Origin: Cricetomys ansorgei
Taxonomy: Eukaryota > Chordata > Mammalia > Rodentia > Nesomyidae
Assembly: GCA_026225945.1 (NCBI GenBank)
Contig: JAMJFZ010000597.1
Span: forward strand, 1,227,501 to 1,291,500
DNA length: 64,000 bases
Direction of reading: 5' to 3'
The first letter of the stretch is position 1, and every line of letters starts with the position of its first letter. The notes below the pieces were generated by a model. That model was not told the origin of the DNA. It made no database searches and was given only the letters and a program-made list of their open reading frames with translations. Position numbers and translations under genes: made by a program. Shown here one piece after another: positions 11,738 to 23,605 of the stretch.

Positions 11738-13260
11738 GTTTGTAACCTTATTCATGGCTTTTGATGGGAAAGTCAACTGTATACATTTCAGCTATTGTTT
11801 CTACAATTGATTGGAGCATGAAGTGTTTCATATGTGGAATTTTTCAGATTAGATAATATCTGCATAAACACAATGAGACTAACTTGGAGATGAGACCCAT
11901 GTCTGAATACAGAATAGGTTCGTGTTTCAAATAGATATCATATATATATCCTACAGATAATTTCATACAATATTTTTATGCACTGGCATTTTGATTTTGC
12001 CTTATCAAGTTTTGACCACTGCTAATAGAATCCCTTCATATTGTGACTCAAATTCCCATGTCGTATCTCTGAGCTTCCCTATATTTTCAACTGCAGCTGG
12101 TTTGGTGCAGTGTGGTTGTTTCACAAGCAGTATAGAGTTGATTTGGTGTTTTTATTTCGATAGGGATTCTTCTCTGAGCACACATACTTGTATAACTTAT
12201 TTTTAGCAGCATCTGAGTTGTATACAGGTACATTTTTACTGTCCCTACACAGCTGTGATATATTGCCATGTATTTCTTCACGTTTTTATTTTTCAGAGTA
12301 ACGCAACTTACCATTTTTTAGTCTCTAAGTCCTTTTACTATATTTTGGATTTGTAAAGTAATAAATAAATAAACAAAGTAAATAAATAAATAATGGATGT
12401 GCATGTCAAACAGGCATCATGAACTGGAAATCCTATTTATGTTTTAAATATAATGCCCTGGTAGCTTGATTGTTTCTTCTACAATCAGCACAGACCCCAG
12501 CATTAGTCACATATCAACATAGGAGATCATTTGTTGTATGTGGCAGTAACCAGTTACTGTTGGGTGGTCAGAATACAGACACATTGCTGACACAAGCAAT
12601 TTGGCTGAGAGTGGTTCCCTCAGTGGGCATGGAGATAACGGGCACATATAATAAAAGAGGCATGGCAGCAAGAGAAAGGTCAGTGATTTATTTTCTAGTC
12701 TCTGGAAGAAGATGTCTATTTAAACAAATATATACTAAAAGATTCCGTAAAAACTAGTTCCTGAATATAAATAAATAAATACTTGATGAGAAAGAAGACT
12801 TGCTCTAGTGGAGAGATAGACATAGAACATTAAGACCCTGGGCCCTAATGTAAAATGAATAGAAGTAATACTGATTCAAAAAGCATATGGAAAAATTAAA
12901 GCTAAGGTTGTAAATGATGCCTAAAATGGGCATTCCAGGACACAAACAGGAGTTAGAACTATGTACACAAGTCTGAAACATCATGTTGTACACTATAGTA
13001 TGAGTATGAATTCTGTAGCCAGATATCTGGGTCTGCTCCTCTGAGGATCTTGTATTACTCTGGATAGATTACACAGCTTTAGTGTTATCTATAAATAAAG
13101 ACATCATAAAGACCTACTGCACTGAATTGTTATGAGCTTTAAATGCCTTAAAGGATACTTAAGTAGCTGGACAGAAATGTGCATTATAATAGTTAATTAT
13201 AATGATCATTCCTTTTATATACATTTGTTGTATGGAATCTCACCCACACACATCCCAATC
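11738..13260. other. Intergenic, nothing recognised
   Basis: AT-rich. Contains an AAAT-type tract at about 12358-12395 and a second short one near 12767. The 95-codon open frame at 12470-12757 has no recognisable domain. Confidence 0.4.
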
Positions 13261-13857
13261 TGTGGCTTTCTTTGCTCCGCAAGCAGCCGTAGCTGACCCC
13301 CAGCTAGCCGACCCACAGCTGGCCGCCCCCAGGCAAAAAGCTTTGTGGGAACACGGTGTGGGTAGTGTGGTCCTTCACGGCATATCCATCCTATCTTTGG
13401 TCAGAACCCCGGTGAGCCGATGAAGAACCCAGGAACTCGAGAAATGGGGCTGTCAGTGGGGTGTTCTCTCTTTATTGCAGGGGTTAGGGTATATGTATCA
13501 GGGTTCAGAAGAGGGTGGGTCCCCCAGCACCCAAGGATAGTATCTATTGGTTAAGACAAGGATACTGCCATAGACTCATCTTCATGAAGCTCAAGTCTAA
13601 GCCTCAAAGTCCTGCAAGGGCACCTTATCAGTAAATGGACTCACGTCCCTATGCTTCCAGCTACAACGTAGATAAGCACCAACCAGGTCACATTTCTTTG
13701 CTATTGACCTTCTGTGAAGCAGGCAGTATTTAATATTTAGCTGGGTTCTGGCCAGGGCTAAAGTGAGGAACAACCAAACTCCTACCACTCTCGGGATGAG
13801 AAAATCCGGGCTTCCCGGCCAGCTTTGACTCACTTTTAGCTCTCGGACAGCCCCACA
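13261..13857 (-). mobile_element. Solo LTR, probably ERV class II-like
   Basis: About 597 bp, clearly richer in G+C and CpG than its surroundings. On the minus strand it starts TGTGTGTGGGGCTGTCC, has a polyadenylation signal in GCAATAAAGAGAGAACAC, then a GGTTCTTCATCGGCTCACCGGGG segment that looks like U5, and ends CCACA. The plus strand near 13288-13333 holds about three copies of a 15-bp unit of the type GCTGACCCCCAGCTA. No second LTR or internal genes are present. I see no clean target-site duplication, so the boundaries are approximate. Confidence 0.6.
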
Positions 13858-13924
13858 CACATTTCAATTAACTTTTAAGTTAGCATAGAAAATAGTGGGT
13901 TTAATTATGACATTTTCTTTTTAA

Positions 13925-14128
13925 AACTTTTTTTTAATTATTTATTTTTATTTTATGTGTATGAGTGTTTTCCTGCGTGTAAATATGTACAGGTGGTGAG
14001 AAGAAGGTGCCAGATCCCTTGAAACTAGAGTTATAGAAGATTGTAAGCCACCATGTGAAACTGAACCTGGGTGGGTCCTTGGTAAAAACAGTAGTGCCCT
14101 TAACCACTAAACCACCTCTCCACCCCCA
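13925..14128 (-). mobile_element. B2-type SINE
   Basis: Reversed B2: T-rich start, TTTTATGTGTATGAGTG, GTGCCAGATCCC, GAACCTGGGTGGGTCC, then CCCTTAACCACTAAACCACCTCTCC, which is the reversed tRNA-like head. Confidence 0.8.
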
Positions 14129-14333
14129 TTATGGGATCTTCATGCATATGTCTCATTATATTTTGTTTTAATTCATTTCCCTCCTCAATGACCTCCCTCA
14201 CCTCTGTTCTCCCCTTGCTGAATCCCTTGCTTCAGATGAAGTCTCACCCACCTGCTCCATGTCATGTAGACTGCATTTTCTTTCCCTCTCCCCTTAAGCT
14301 CTCTTCCTCCCTTCACATGGTTCCCATTCTAGC

Positions 14334-14334
<1 letters not shown>

Positions 14335-14368
<34 letters not shown>
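14335..14368. repeat. (CA)n microsatellite
   Basis: Pure CA run of about 17 units. Confidence 0.95.
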
Positions 14369-14369
<1 letters not shown>

Positions 14370-14389
14370 TCAAATATAAATTTCACATC

Positions 14390-14880
14390 TAATAAAACAT
14401 GAGATATCTGTCTTTCTTAATCAGACTTATTTTGCATAACAATGATTTTCAGCTCTACTGATTTTCCTGTTAATGTCACGGCTTGTGTTTCTTTACTAGC
14501 CTGTGTAAAAATTCCATTATGTACAAGCATCTAGGTTGCTCTATTTCCTAGATGTTGTGAATGAGAGTAACTCTGTGATATGTTGAATTGCAGTTCACGT
14601 GTTTATACCCAGGAGTAATTGTACTTTTAGGGTTTTTGTTGCCAAAACTCCACACTGATTTCCATGGTTATCACACCATTTTATATACATGCAGCAGTGC
14701 ATGGGGTTCCTCTTTCCCACATTCTCACCAGCATTTATTATTGGTTGTTCTCTTGTTTATAATCATTCTAACTGGGCTGAGATGAGATCTCAGAGAAGTT
14801 TTAATTTGCATTTCTTGGATGGCTGAGGATGTTAAACATTATTTCAAATATCTATTAGATATTGACCTTTCTTCTTTATG
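14390..14880 (-). mobile_element. Old L1 ORF2 3'-region fragment
   Basis: Reversed L1 landmarks: GCATCTAGGTTGCTCTATTTCC, TACCCAGGAGTAATTGTAC, CCAAAACTCCACACTGATTTCC, CCCACATTCTCACCAGCATTT, and TTTTAATTTGCATTTCTTGGATGGCTGAGGATG. Frames are broken. Confidence 0.85.
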
Positions 14881-15169
14881 ATGGTGATGACAGTATAATA
14901 ATTGTTACTAAAATTAGAAGATGGAAGAGAAGTCCAGAAAAAAAAAGATGTGTATGCTACACACTTCAAACAATAGTTTATATATAATATGTCCATTTAT
15001 AACATTAAGCATGAAGTAACAATCACACACCACAAGATTCAATGTTGCAGAAATAGGAAGAACTTGCAACAAAGGGATTCACACAATAGGATAGAGACTA
15101 GCCCGAAGGCAAAGTCCATTGTCCATGAGCTGAATATTCAAAGCAGCATGAAGATAACTCTTCATTTCA

Positions 15170-16195
15170 CAATCTAAAGTGCTCCAACACAGAGCTGGTC
15201 AGAAGAGTAGGCCTTAAGCAGGGCTGACAGCCCAGAGAAAAGTCACTGCTGCTCTGGACAGTAGTTGTTCTCAGAAACTTGTAGGCCAAGGAGGACATGT
15301 TCTTGAGCTGAGCTAAGGTAAATTCAAGAAGTCTGGCTTGGCTGCCTGGGTCATTGCTCTCTCCCAGATCCATTGCTGTATATTCATCTAAGTTTCCCTC
15401 CAGGTCCCCTGTGTAGGCCACTGGGATCACTGGTTGTCTGTGCTCTCTGGAATCAGAGTAGCTCATTAACAATTTTTTTAATGAAGACACAGCCAGTAAC
15501 TGTCCATTAGTACATAATTACACTGATCCTCCAGAGAAAACTGAGGACAGAAATCAGTGACAACAGATTTCAGCCCAAGAGAAGTAAAAACAGTGGACTT
15601 CCCTTGGCAGAGGAAGGGACATCAGAGCTGAGTGATCTCACACTTACTGCAGCTCACAGAGGAGATGCTTGAGGAAGTCAGATGCTCAAACGCAGTATCT
15701 TTGTAACTCTACTTGCCCAGGGAGATATTGGACTCCCCCTTTCCACTTCCTTGTATGTCTACTTCCGATAGATATTCCATCTGTTCTCAGGGGTTTATGA
15801 AATCACCCCCATGGAGTGAAACTCAGCCATGGATCAGTGGCAGAGCCTCCTAATCAGCTTCTCTTCCTGCAGTAACATATCTCACTTTTATCAACCTTAC
15901 TTGGTGGATCCAGAGTTCATTTTAAATTCCTTTGAGGTAAGCTGTCATTATTATGCTCAAAATCCTTATGCTTCACATCATCGTCAGAATAGAACACGTT
16001 CTGAGGATGACATGTAAGTCCAGGAAACTAGCTTACTGCTCAAAGCTCAGTTCTTGCCTTTCACGTATCCACTCAATTATACTCATACTGAGCATTTTTC
16101 CCTTTACAAAATGCATTTTTAGTCCCCTTAATAACACAAAGTCTAAAATGCCTGGGTTCAGTGAGCCTTCCGAGTCATGCAAGGTCATACAATGA
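15170..16195. repeat. Paralogous block, copy A
   Basis: About 1 kb of sequence that aligns in the same orientation with 27530-28800. Shared landmarks are a segment around GAGTAGCTCATTAACAA, one around CTGGGTCATT(G/A)CYCTCTCCCAGATC, and one around GATCAGTGG(C/T)(A/G)GAGCC, with many substitutions and gaps. Its minus strand has a 107-codon open frame at 15167-15490 that is not kept in copy B, so coding is unlikely. I do not recognise the sequence as a known transposon. It sits about 2.7 kb upstream of OR10A copy 1 and may mark the ancestral duplication unit. Confidence 0.6.
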
Positions 16196-18400
16196 CTCTA
16201 AATTTCCTTCCTGCCATTATTAACTTTGTAAATGTAATATAATAATAAACACATATATACATTAGTCTGATTGTAATAATAAAATAAGAGCAATATAGAA
16301 GCCAACCACTAATTTTTGTAGTCTCTTGATAAATTGGTTATGCAGGTATGTTTAATTATTTGTTGAATTGTCACAAATGTGGTTTCAAGTTTGTCTTTTA
16401 ATTATTACATGGATATTTTATTCCTATTAATGTGTCAAACTAAATATAAAAATGCATAAAGGTTAAAATGTAGAAATTATGGAATAAAGAAAAAAATCAA
16501 TCACATTATTAAGAGAAATAGTGAAATGGATATATTGGTAGTTTGACAGTCAGAGATATTATTTTGTATTTTAAGATGAATATATTTGCCTTAAATGAGA
16601 ATATTTGTAGCATCCACTGAACTAAATGCATGAGATATCTTCTAATGCTGTTAAGCCTTCATTTACTGCATCGTTCTAAACAGCTGCACAAAAGCCCATA
16701 GTGAAGCAATTTATGTCAAATGTTGCTATGACTGTTCTTTCATTCATTAGTTGATGTTACAATATCATAACAGAAATTATAGGCAAATTCCAGAGAAGAA
16801 TCTAAAATTGGATTCTTAATCTAAACTTAATCTAAAATTGTACTTCATCCCTAGCTAAAAATGACTTTAATATACAATTTAGAACTTGTCATTTGACCTA
16901 CAATGCTTTACCATAACTGGATATAGTACATTCCATTATTGAATACTATCCATTGTACATCCATGATACACTATCGAATATCAGTTCACTGGGTGGGCAT
17001 AAGTTGATCTGGGTTTTCTAATCTAGTCTCTTGGTCTTCATTTCTATTTGTATGTATTTTTGCATGTTTTTCTACTCTATAAATTGGCCAATTTTTAATT
17101 TTCATTCACTTTTTACTTTTAAGTGCTCAAAATGCTTAATATGGGCTGAGTCACCTTTATCCTTGTGACATAAAAGGCAAGAACTGAACTTTTCTCCTTG
17201 CTGTAGTATATTGCCTAGACATCAGCATTCTAGACATAAATCTGAAGGCATTTTCTGCTCAGTTGTCTACAGTTCAGTGTCAGCATTTAAATCATTTTCC
17301 GTATCAAGTATAATTGTATGCAGAAAGTTAAGAGTTTAGCTGGGCTATATTGCTTTCTCCCTACACTTGCCATTCTTGCTCATAAATTCTTGTATCTGAC
17401 ACATGCCTGTACCTCATGTGTTTCTACTTTTGGAATTTGTTTTTACTATAATAATTTCATAATTCCATAAAGGATTTCCACGGTTATGCTTTCGCCCACT
17501 TTATTTTCATATTGCCTAAAAAGAGTAACACCTAGTGTTAGGTGTCCTCATTCTTCATATGTGTCTTCCAAGATACTGTGTGCTTCATATTTAATTAAAA
17601 TTCTTCTTTTGATTCACACATGAAAGCTATATTTATATAATTTGTCTCTATCAGTTATTTTATACCTGACTATTTAAAATTACTTAAATACCTCTTTGAT
17701 TCAACTCTAGACTTCAATGAGCACTCACGCATCACCACACCAGTTATTCCACAAGAACTGAATAAATATTGAAACTTTCCTATCACTTAGAATCTTCCTC
17801 TTACTTCACGTAGTTGATGAATGATTGACGAATGTTTGCTTCTGAAGCTTCATGCTAATGTTCCTCAGAAATTTAACAGCAAATTTAAGGAATCTGTTAT
17901 TGGGGTGCATTGATTGTTTGTTGGGAGTACTTGAGGATTGCCCAGTTTAAATTATTTGAAATCCATTACACTACATTAATTTTCCGCTTCATCATATGAA
18001 ATTATTCTCAGGATCTTAATTTTGAGACACAATGGATTATGCAACTACTGGCAACCAATTGTCAGTTTTGGCTGTGACAGACTGAAGATGAAGGTCCTAG
18101 GATTGGCACACATGAACTGATTAGGTAAGAAAGAATTACAAGTTTGTGAGTTAAGGTAGCCTGCAGTTCCTACATTGAAGGGGTTGCATTAATCTGAACC
18201 CCTAAATTACTCTTCTAGGCATTAGATACTCCTTTTCCTCCTGTGAATTACCTCAAAGCAAAATCTAATAAAACAATGCCATTTTAAACTGCAAACTTTC
18301 TCAAAGTGTTCTGGAAGCTTTGGTCTTAAGTCAGTCATAAATGTAATATTAATTTTGTCAGTAGATGAAGCTTGAAACAGTGACACATTGTTTAAGGGAA

Positions 18401-18402
<2 letters not shown>
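16196..18402. other. Upstream region of OR10A copy 1, nothing certain
   Basis: Very AT-rich unique-looking DNA with several ATTA-type runs (16230-16500). A noncoding first exon and promoter for the OR gene would be expected within this or the next few hundred bases, but no motif lets me place them. Confidence 0.4.
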
Positions 18403-18442
<40 letters not shown>

Positions 18443-18500
18443 ACACATATATATATGTATGTATATATATGTATATAGTATATATGTATACTATAAATAA
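18403..18500. repeat. (CA)n-(TA/TG)n microsatellite
   Basis: A CA run followed by ATATATGTATGT-type units, about 350 bp upstream of the OR10A copy 1 start codon. Confidence 0.95.
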
Positions 18501-18780
18501 AATCTTTATACTGTTTTTTCACTTGGTTCTACCTTACCTCAGGATCCAATTCATCCAGCCTAGTTACTAAAGTATTTTCAGTGTAAAGGAAGTATGGGAA
18601 TGCATAGAAATGCTCACTTTATTTTATAAAATGAATAACTTTTTAAAATAATAAAAGAAATGATCATCTGTGTCAGAGTTTAGGTTTTGGGCTATAGCTT
18701 TGTCTTTGTTGTGAAGCAGCACAAGGTCATTTTTCTTTCTGCTGGTTTTACTCTGATAATATCAAGAGTTTGGAAAACAA

Positions 18781-18849
18781 ATCCAGAATCCATTCTGTGT
18801 GCTCAAGAGCCTATCTTCAAGAGCACACAGGAGATTTATGCCCATGTCC
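18781..18849. other. 5' flank shared with OR10A copy 2
   Basis: 69 bp immediately before the start codon align without gaps to 37962-38030 in front of OR10A copy 2. Further upstream I see no similarity. This marks the 5' edge of the high-identity tract. Confidence 0.8.
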
Positions 18850-19803
18850 ATGGCTACAGGAAACTGGACAAAAGTAACTGAGTTTGTCCTCGTGAGCTTC
18901 TCTTCCCTGCCAACTGAAATACAGGACTTGCTCTTCCTGGCATTTCTAGCCATCTACCTGGTCACTCTGCTGGGAAACAGCCTCATCATTCTGGTGACCT
19001 TGGTTGATCCCATGCTGCAAAGCCCCATGTACTTCTTTCTCAGGAACTTGTCTTTCTTAGAGATTGGCTTCAACCTGGTCATTGTGCCCAAAATGTTGGG
19101 GACCCTGATTGCCCAGGACACAAGCATCTCCTTCCTTGGCTGTGCCACTCAGATGTATTTCTTCTTCTTCTTTGGAGTGGCTGAATGCTTCCTCCTGGCC
19201 ACCATGGCATATGACCGCTATGTAGCCATCTGCAGTCCCTTGCATTACCCGGTCATCATGAACCAAGGGACCCGTGCCAAACTGACTGCTGCCTCCTGGT
19301 TTCCAGGATTCCCTGTAGCCACTGTGCAGACCACGTGGCTCTTCAGTTTTCCATTCTGTGCCACCAACAAGGTGAACCACTTTTTCTGTGACAGCCCCCC
19401 TGTGCTGAGGCTGGTCTGTGCAGACACAGCGCAGTTTGAGGTCTATGCCATTGTGGGCACCATTCTGGTCGTCATGATACCCTGCCTGCTGATCCTGTGT
19501 TCCTACACTCGCATTGCTGCTTCTATCCTCAAGATTCCATCAGCCAAAGGGAAGAACAAAGCCTTCTCCACCTGCTCCTCACATCTCCTTGTTGTCTCTC
19601 TTTTCTATGTGTCTTCAAGCCTCACTTACTTTAGGCCTAAATCAAATAATTCCCCTGAAAGCAAGAAATTGTTATCATTGTCCTACACTGTTGTGACTCC
19701 CATGTTGAACCCCATCATCTATAGCCTGAGAAATAATGAGGTGAAGAATGCCCTCAGCCGGACCTTCCACAAGGCACTGGCCCTCAGAAACCATATCAAA
19801 TAA
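18850..19803 (+). CDS. Or10a5: Olfactory receptor, family 10 subfamily A, copy 1 (OR10A5 position)
   Basis: Odorant-sensing class A GPCR of olfactory sensory neuron cilia, expected to signal through Golf and adenylyl cyclase III. The product from the ATG at 18850 is 317 aa, the usual OR10A length. Visible hallmarks: N-glycosylation site N5 (NWT), GN at 42-43 in TM1, PMYFFL at 59-64, C98 and C180 for the conserved disulfide, ECL2 cysteines C170/C180/C190, [10 protein letters not shown] at 119-128, SY at 218-219, KAFSTCSSH at 237-245, and PMLNPIIYSLRN at 284-295. In-frame ATGs exist at 18799, 18838 and 18844, but 18850 gives the MATGNWT start typical of the family. The coding exon is uninterrupted; a 5' noncoding exon is usual for ORs but I cannot place one. 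First of three OR10A genes on this strand. The symbol rests on order relative to human OR10A5-OR10A2-OR10A4 and could be swapped with copy 2. Confidence 0.95.
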   Translation: MATGNWTKVTEFVLVSFSSLPTEIQDLLFLAFLAIYLVTLLGNSLIILVTLVDPMLQSPMYFFLRNLSFLEIGFNLVIVPKMLGTLIAQDTSISFLGCATQMYFFFFFGVAECFLLATMAYDRYVAICSPLHYPVIMNQGTRAKLTAASWFPGFPVATVQTTWLFSFPFCATNKVNHFFCDSPPVLRLVCADTAQFEVYAIVGTILVVMIPCLLILCSYTRIAASILKIPSAKGKNKAFSTCSSHLLVVSLFYVSSSLTYFRPKSNNSPESKKLLSLSYTVVTPMLNPIIYSLRNNEVKNALSRTFHKALALRNHIK

Positions 19804-21988
19804 ACATCCTTTTTCCTCTTTAAAATGTATTCTGGAATGAAACCCAGTTGTTATACAGCTGTTAGGAACTTCAGCAGAGACAAAGGAGCAGGAAGGTATT
19901 GGAGGATCATCTATACTTCCCTGGCTTTCCATTGCATGAACACTGTTTTCTCAGCAGCGTAATTTGTATTTTTGGTGCTTCAGTGGCCAGTTTGTTCAGG
20001 GTATTCATTTTTCTAATAGGCATGAATGCAACATACATTATAAACCATATGGAACTTCTTCTAATGTGGGCTTGGGGACATATGCCAGAAAATACAGTTA
20101 AAAAAAAATTCAAAAGTCATCCTGGCCCTTTATATGGCTTTAGATGAGTCTGGTTCCAGGTGCTAAAAAACATCCTATTCTTTTATTGTGTGGTTCTTTT
20201 GTTCTTTCATTTTATTTCACATTCCCCATGGGTAGGCAGTTTGTGACCTCAAACAGAGGAAGGTGAACTACTAATATTTGCATATTTATATAAGCTCAAG
20301 AGTCTCATTGACTCTTTCCTCAGGCTATTTTGACCAAGTGGAATGAGCCTAATCTATGATTCAACCAAATCCATTTTCAAGTTCTATGCCTTTGTTAAAA
20401 ACAGCTGCAGATTTTCACATACAATCTATCATGATCCTATCATCTGCAAGGCTTTCCATGAATCTTTGCAGACTCCAGTACAGGTCCTTCTAAGAACACT
20501 ATTGTATTGAGCTTAGTGACTTTGAATTTCAAAGTTACGTGCACTGTCAGCATGAAAAGACAGAAGACCATCACAAATGAATACGTTAGTCTATACTGAG
20601 GAGTTCAAATGAAGTCACTGCTAAGAGCAAATTGATTTCATTGCTGAGGAAAGTAAAACCCAAAGATAGCTGAATAAATTTTGGAAAGCAATTCTAAAAT
20701 CCAATGTTTGAATATTAGGTATTTTTTTTACTTTTTCAGTGCCATATAATATATAGAAATTAATTAGTTCAGAGTCACGGTAAAATAATATTTTGTAAGA
20801 GTGGATTGGAAGAGAAATGACTGGGCAAGAGTATGTTTGATAAAGACACAAAGGGCATACATTTAATACCACATTAGCAAAAATTCAGCTATATTTATAA
20901 GAATTCAAGAACAAAAAGCTTCTCGCTATGCCATATTCATCATACTACATTTAGAGCATCCTTCAGTTAAGACACACACATAAACTAGAACATTTCTGCA
21001 AAGTGACTCACATTCTTTACACACCTTAAGACTATAGAGTTCAAGTGAAGAAAGAAGATCAATGTTTGTAAAAGAGAATTTGCACAGAGCACTCACATAA
21101 ACCAGTAAAGTTAATTCATGCTATTAAAAGCCAGAAGTCATACCCTTAGAGTGTAGGTGAACACAGCCTAGAAGCTGTCACTGTGTGCCATAAGTCAATG
21201 TACAGTGAGGTGAAATTGCTATTTAGAAAATATTGGGGAAGTATATGTCCAGTAAAGAGATCACAAAACATCACTAGACATGAGGGTTCTATAGGATAAG
21301 GCTACAGAAGGTAGAGCTGGCAGTGAGGGCCAGATGCAGAAGGACTTGCATGGGTTGGTGTTTTCCTTCATCCTCTTAATAGAAGTTAACTCCGTTAACC
21401 CTCTTGTTTCTAGTTACCTTCCTGTTAGTAGCAATCAACTGTTCTCTGAAATTATTAACTGCTGTGAAATTGTAATAAGTATTTTGTTAATTCTAAATAA
21501 ATGTTCAAGAAAATCTGCTTTGTAGTGCCTTTGTAACTCATAGCCTTAAAGCAGAAAATGAAACCACATATTTGGCTAATATCTTGTCTTTTGCAAATGT
21601 GGCAAGATTTTGTACCTTACACTTGTTTTTACTTGGTGTTTATAATCTTATGGAATAGTAGATGTCTGTATGACAAAAGAAACAGGGAGGAATTATTATT
21701 GTCTCTAAATATGTGACTGAATAACATAGAATGCACATTTCATGGTGCTGTTTTTTCAAAGTCAAGTTATAATTAATGGATATAACTAATAAAAAGGCTT
21801 ATAAATAAGTCATTATTTGTAGGTACTCTTCTATGTCCAGCACTATGGAGAAGAAGACTCATTATCAAAGCTCTTACTCCTGTAGAAACTGGGCCATGAA
21901 TATAGGCAAGTTACACACTCATGATGGAAATACATAAAAAAAAAAATAAAGCTCTCTGAGGTCAGGGATTAGAAATCAAAATAGAATA
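19804..21988. other. Intergenic, nothing recognised
   Basis: Downstream of OR10A copy 1. Unique-looking, AT-rich; no open frame with a recognisable domain and no repeat I can name. Confidence 0.4.
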
Positions 21989-22213
21989 ACAGGACAGACA
22001 ATTTGATGGTTAAGAGCACGTGTTGCTCTTCCAGAGGACCCATGTTTGGTTTTCAGCTCCCACGGGTTGCCTCATAGCTGCCTGTAACTCTAGTTCCAGA
22101 GGCTCTGACACCCTCTTCTAGCCTCTAAGGGCATTGCACGTACATGATATACATACATACACACAGACACTCCTAAAATAAAATAAAAATAAATAAATCT
22201 TTAAAAAAGAAAC
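21989..22213 (+). mobile_element. B2-type SINE with target-site duplication
   Basis: B2 head with GGTTAAGAGCACGTGTTGCTC and TTCCAGAGGACCC, body CTGTAACTCTAGTTCCAGAGG, then CTCTTCTAGCCTC and an AATAAATAAATC tail. A 12-bp duplication, CAAAATAGAATA, flanks it at 21977-21988 and 22214-22225, fixing the insertion limits. Confidence 0.9.
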
Positions 22214-22225
22214 CAAAATAGAATA

Positions 22226-23451
22226 CTATGTTCTAACCAGGAAGTTGTTTCACCTATTGTCCTCAATCGAACATTGTATTGACATATATGCTGACATATA
22301 AAACCATTCTCACTCAGAGTGTCACCTCCTTGACATAAACACTGGTGTCCCAAGATCCAAAACCATCTTGCCTTCATGTTATCTTTTCTCCACGATAAAT
22401 ACATGCGACATACACATGATTCTCTCCCTCTAATGTTCACTACCTCATGCCTTATTTAAATTAATGTTGCCACAATTTCTTTAATATTTAACTTTTGAAT
22501 GCTGAAGCAAGAAGTCACTAATAAGATTACTTATATTACATAGTCACAAAAACACTGTAACTTAAGAAATGAAATGTAAAAAGAAGGAAAAAAACACTAA
22601 ATTTTGATTATGCAAGGACAAGCAATGACAACATTCTAGTGCACTGTACTTAATGATCTCTGGCGGTTGCAGTCTTATCATATGTAAATTTTATGAAACA
22701 TTTTATTACTTAATATCATAGGTAGAGTTCCCAGATTTAGATACACAGCAAGCTATCTGTGACAAGAAAAGTTTTCTTATCTAAAAACGAGATAATCATG
22801 ATAATTTTCACCCAGAATTGGAACATTTAAATTGAATAATCAAAATGAAGATCTAAACTCTATTCATAAAGTATTTTCATCCTCCTGCAATTATGTGAAA
22901 CAACTAGAAGCATCTGTTGTTCGTAAGATATAAAGCATATGAACATGTTTAACTGTCAATATTTAGTTTATACAATTTCTTACTATCTGTAATTCAATTG
23001 AATTATTTAGCAGTAAAGTATAAATGAAACTAGCGTTTTTGTAGTTTGTCATTTTTTAACCATATGAGATAAAAGTATAAATAGAATTAATGAGCCAACC
23101 ATAATATATGAAAGAACAGATTTTAAGTATTTTTCTTGTGCATACCTTTGCTATGAGCCAAGTTGCCAGGATAGTATTTCTCAGGATAAGCATGTACAAT
23201 ATCTGATTGATAAAGAAGTTAATTCCATAAAATAGACATAAATTTATGTTCACTTAATATGAGAGCTTCATGACCTGGAGGAAATGGATAGACCAGAAAT
23301 GGGAAAATAGACAAATTATTTGGACTATGGTAGAATGATTTCTTAACTTACTTTTTAAAAATCAGTAAGCAGAGAGAAAAATAGCAGTCTTAACAACAGC
23401 CTTGAGCAAGATAGCATAAACTCACTCAAAATAGCACTAAGAAAAGACACT
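22226..23451. other. Intergenic, nothing recognised
   Basis: AT-rich, no supported feature. Confidence 0.4.
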
Positions 23452-23605
23452 AGGAGATGGAGAGATGGCTCAGCTGTTAACGGTGTGTGCTCTTCTTGCA
23501 GAGGACCAGAATTCCATTCCCAACACTGCAATAGCCTGCTCCCAACTCTATCTACAGTGGGGCTGACCAATGGCCTTCACAGCAGTCAAAACTAAGACAC
23601 TTCAA
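23452..23605 (+). mobile_element. B2-type SINE, 3' truncated
   Basis: Head GGAGATGGAGAGATGGCTCAGC, GAGGACCAGAATTCCATTCCC, then breaks off after a GCCTGCTCCCAACTC segment. Confidence 0.8.

Noticed and set aside
18799..18849. N-terminal extension of OR10A copy 1 from the ATG at 18799
   Set aside because: The 17 extra residues do not resemble an OR N-terminus; 18850 gives the family start MATGNWT.
19057..19380. Antisense 107-codon frame over OR10A copy 1, with equivalents over copy 2 (38238-38561) and Or10a4 (49332-49664)
   Set aside because: Shadow frames of the conserved OR codons on the other strand; their similarity to each other follows from OR homology.
20220..20240. TTCCCCATGGGTA as a possible Olf/EBF site
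   Set aside because: A single imperfect match downstream of a gene, with no neighbouring homeodomain site.
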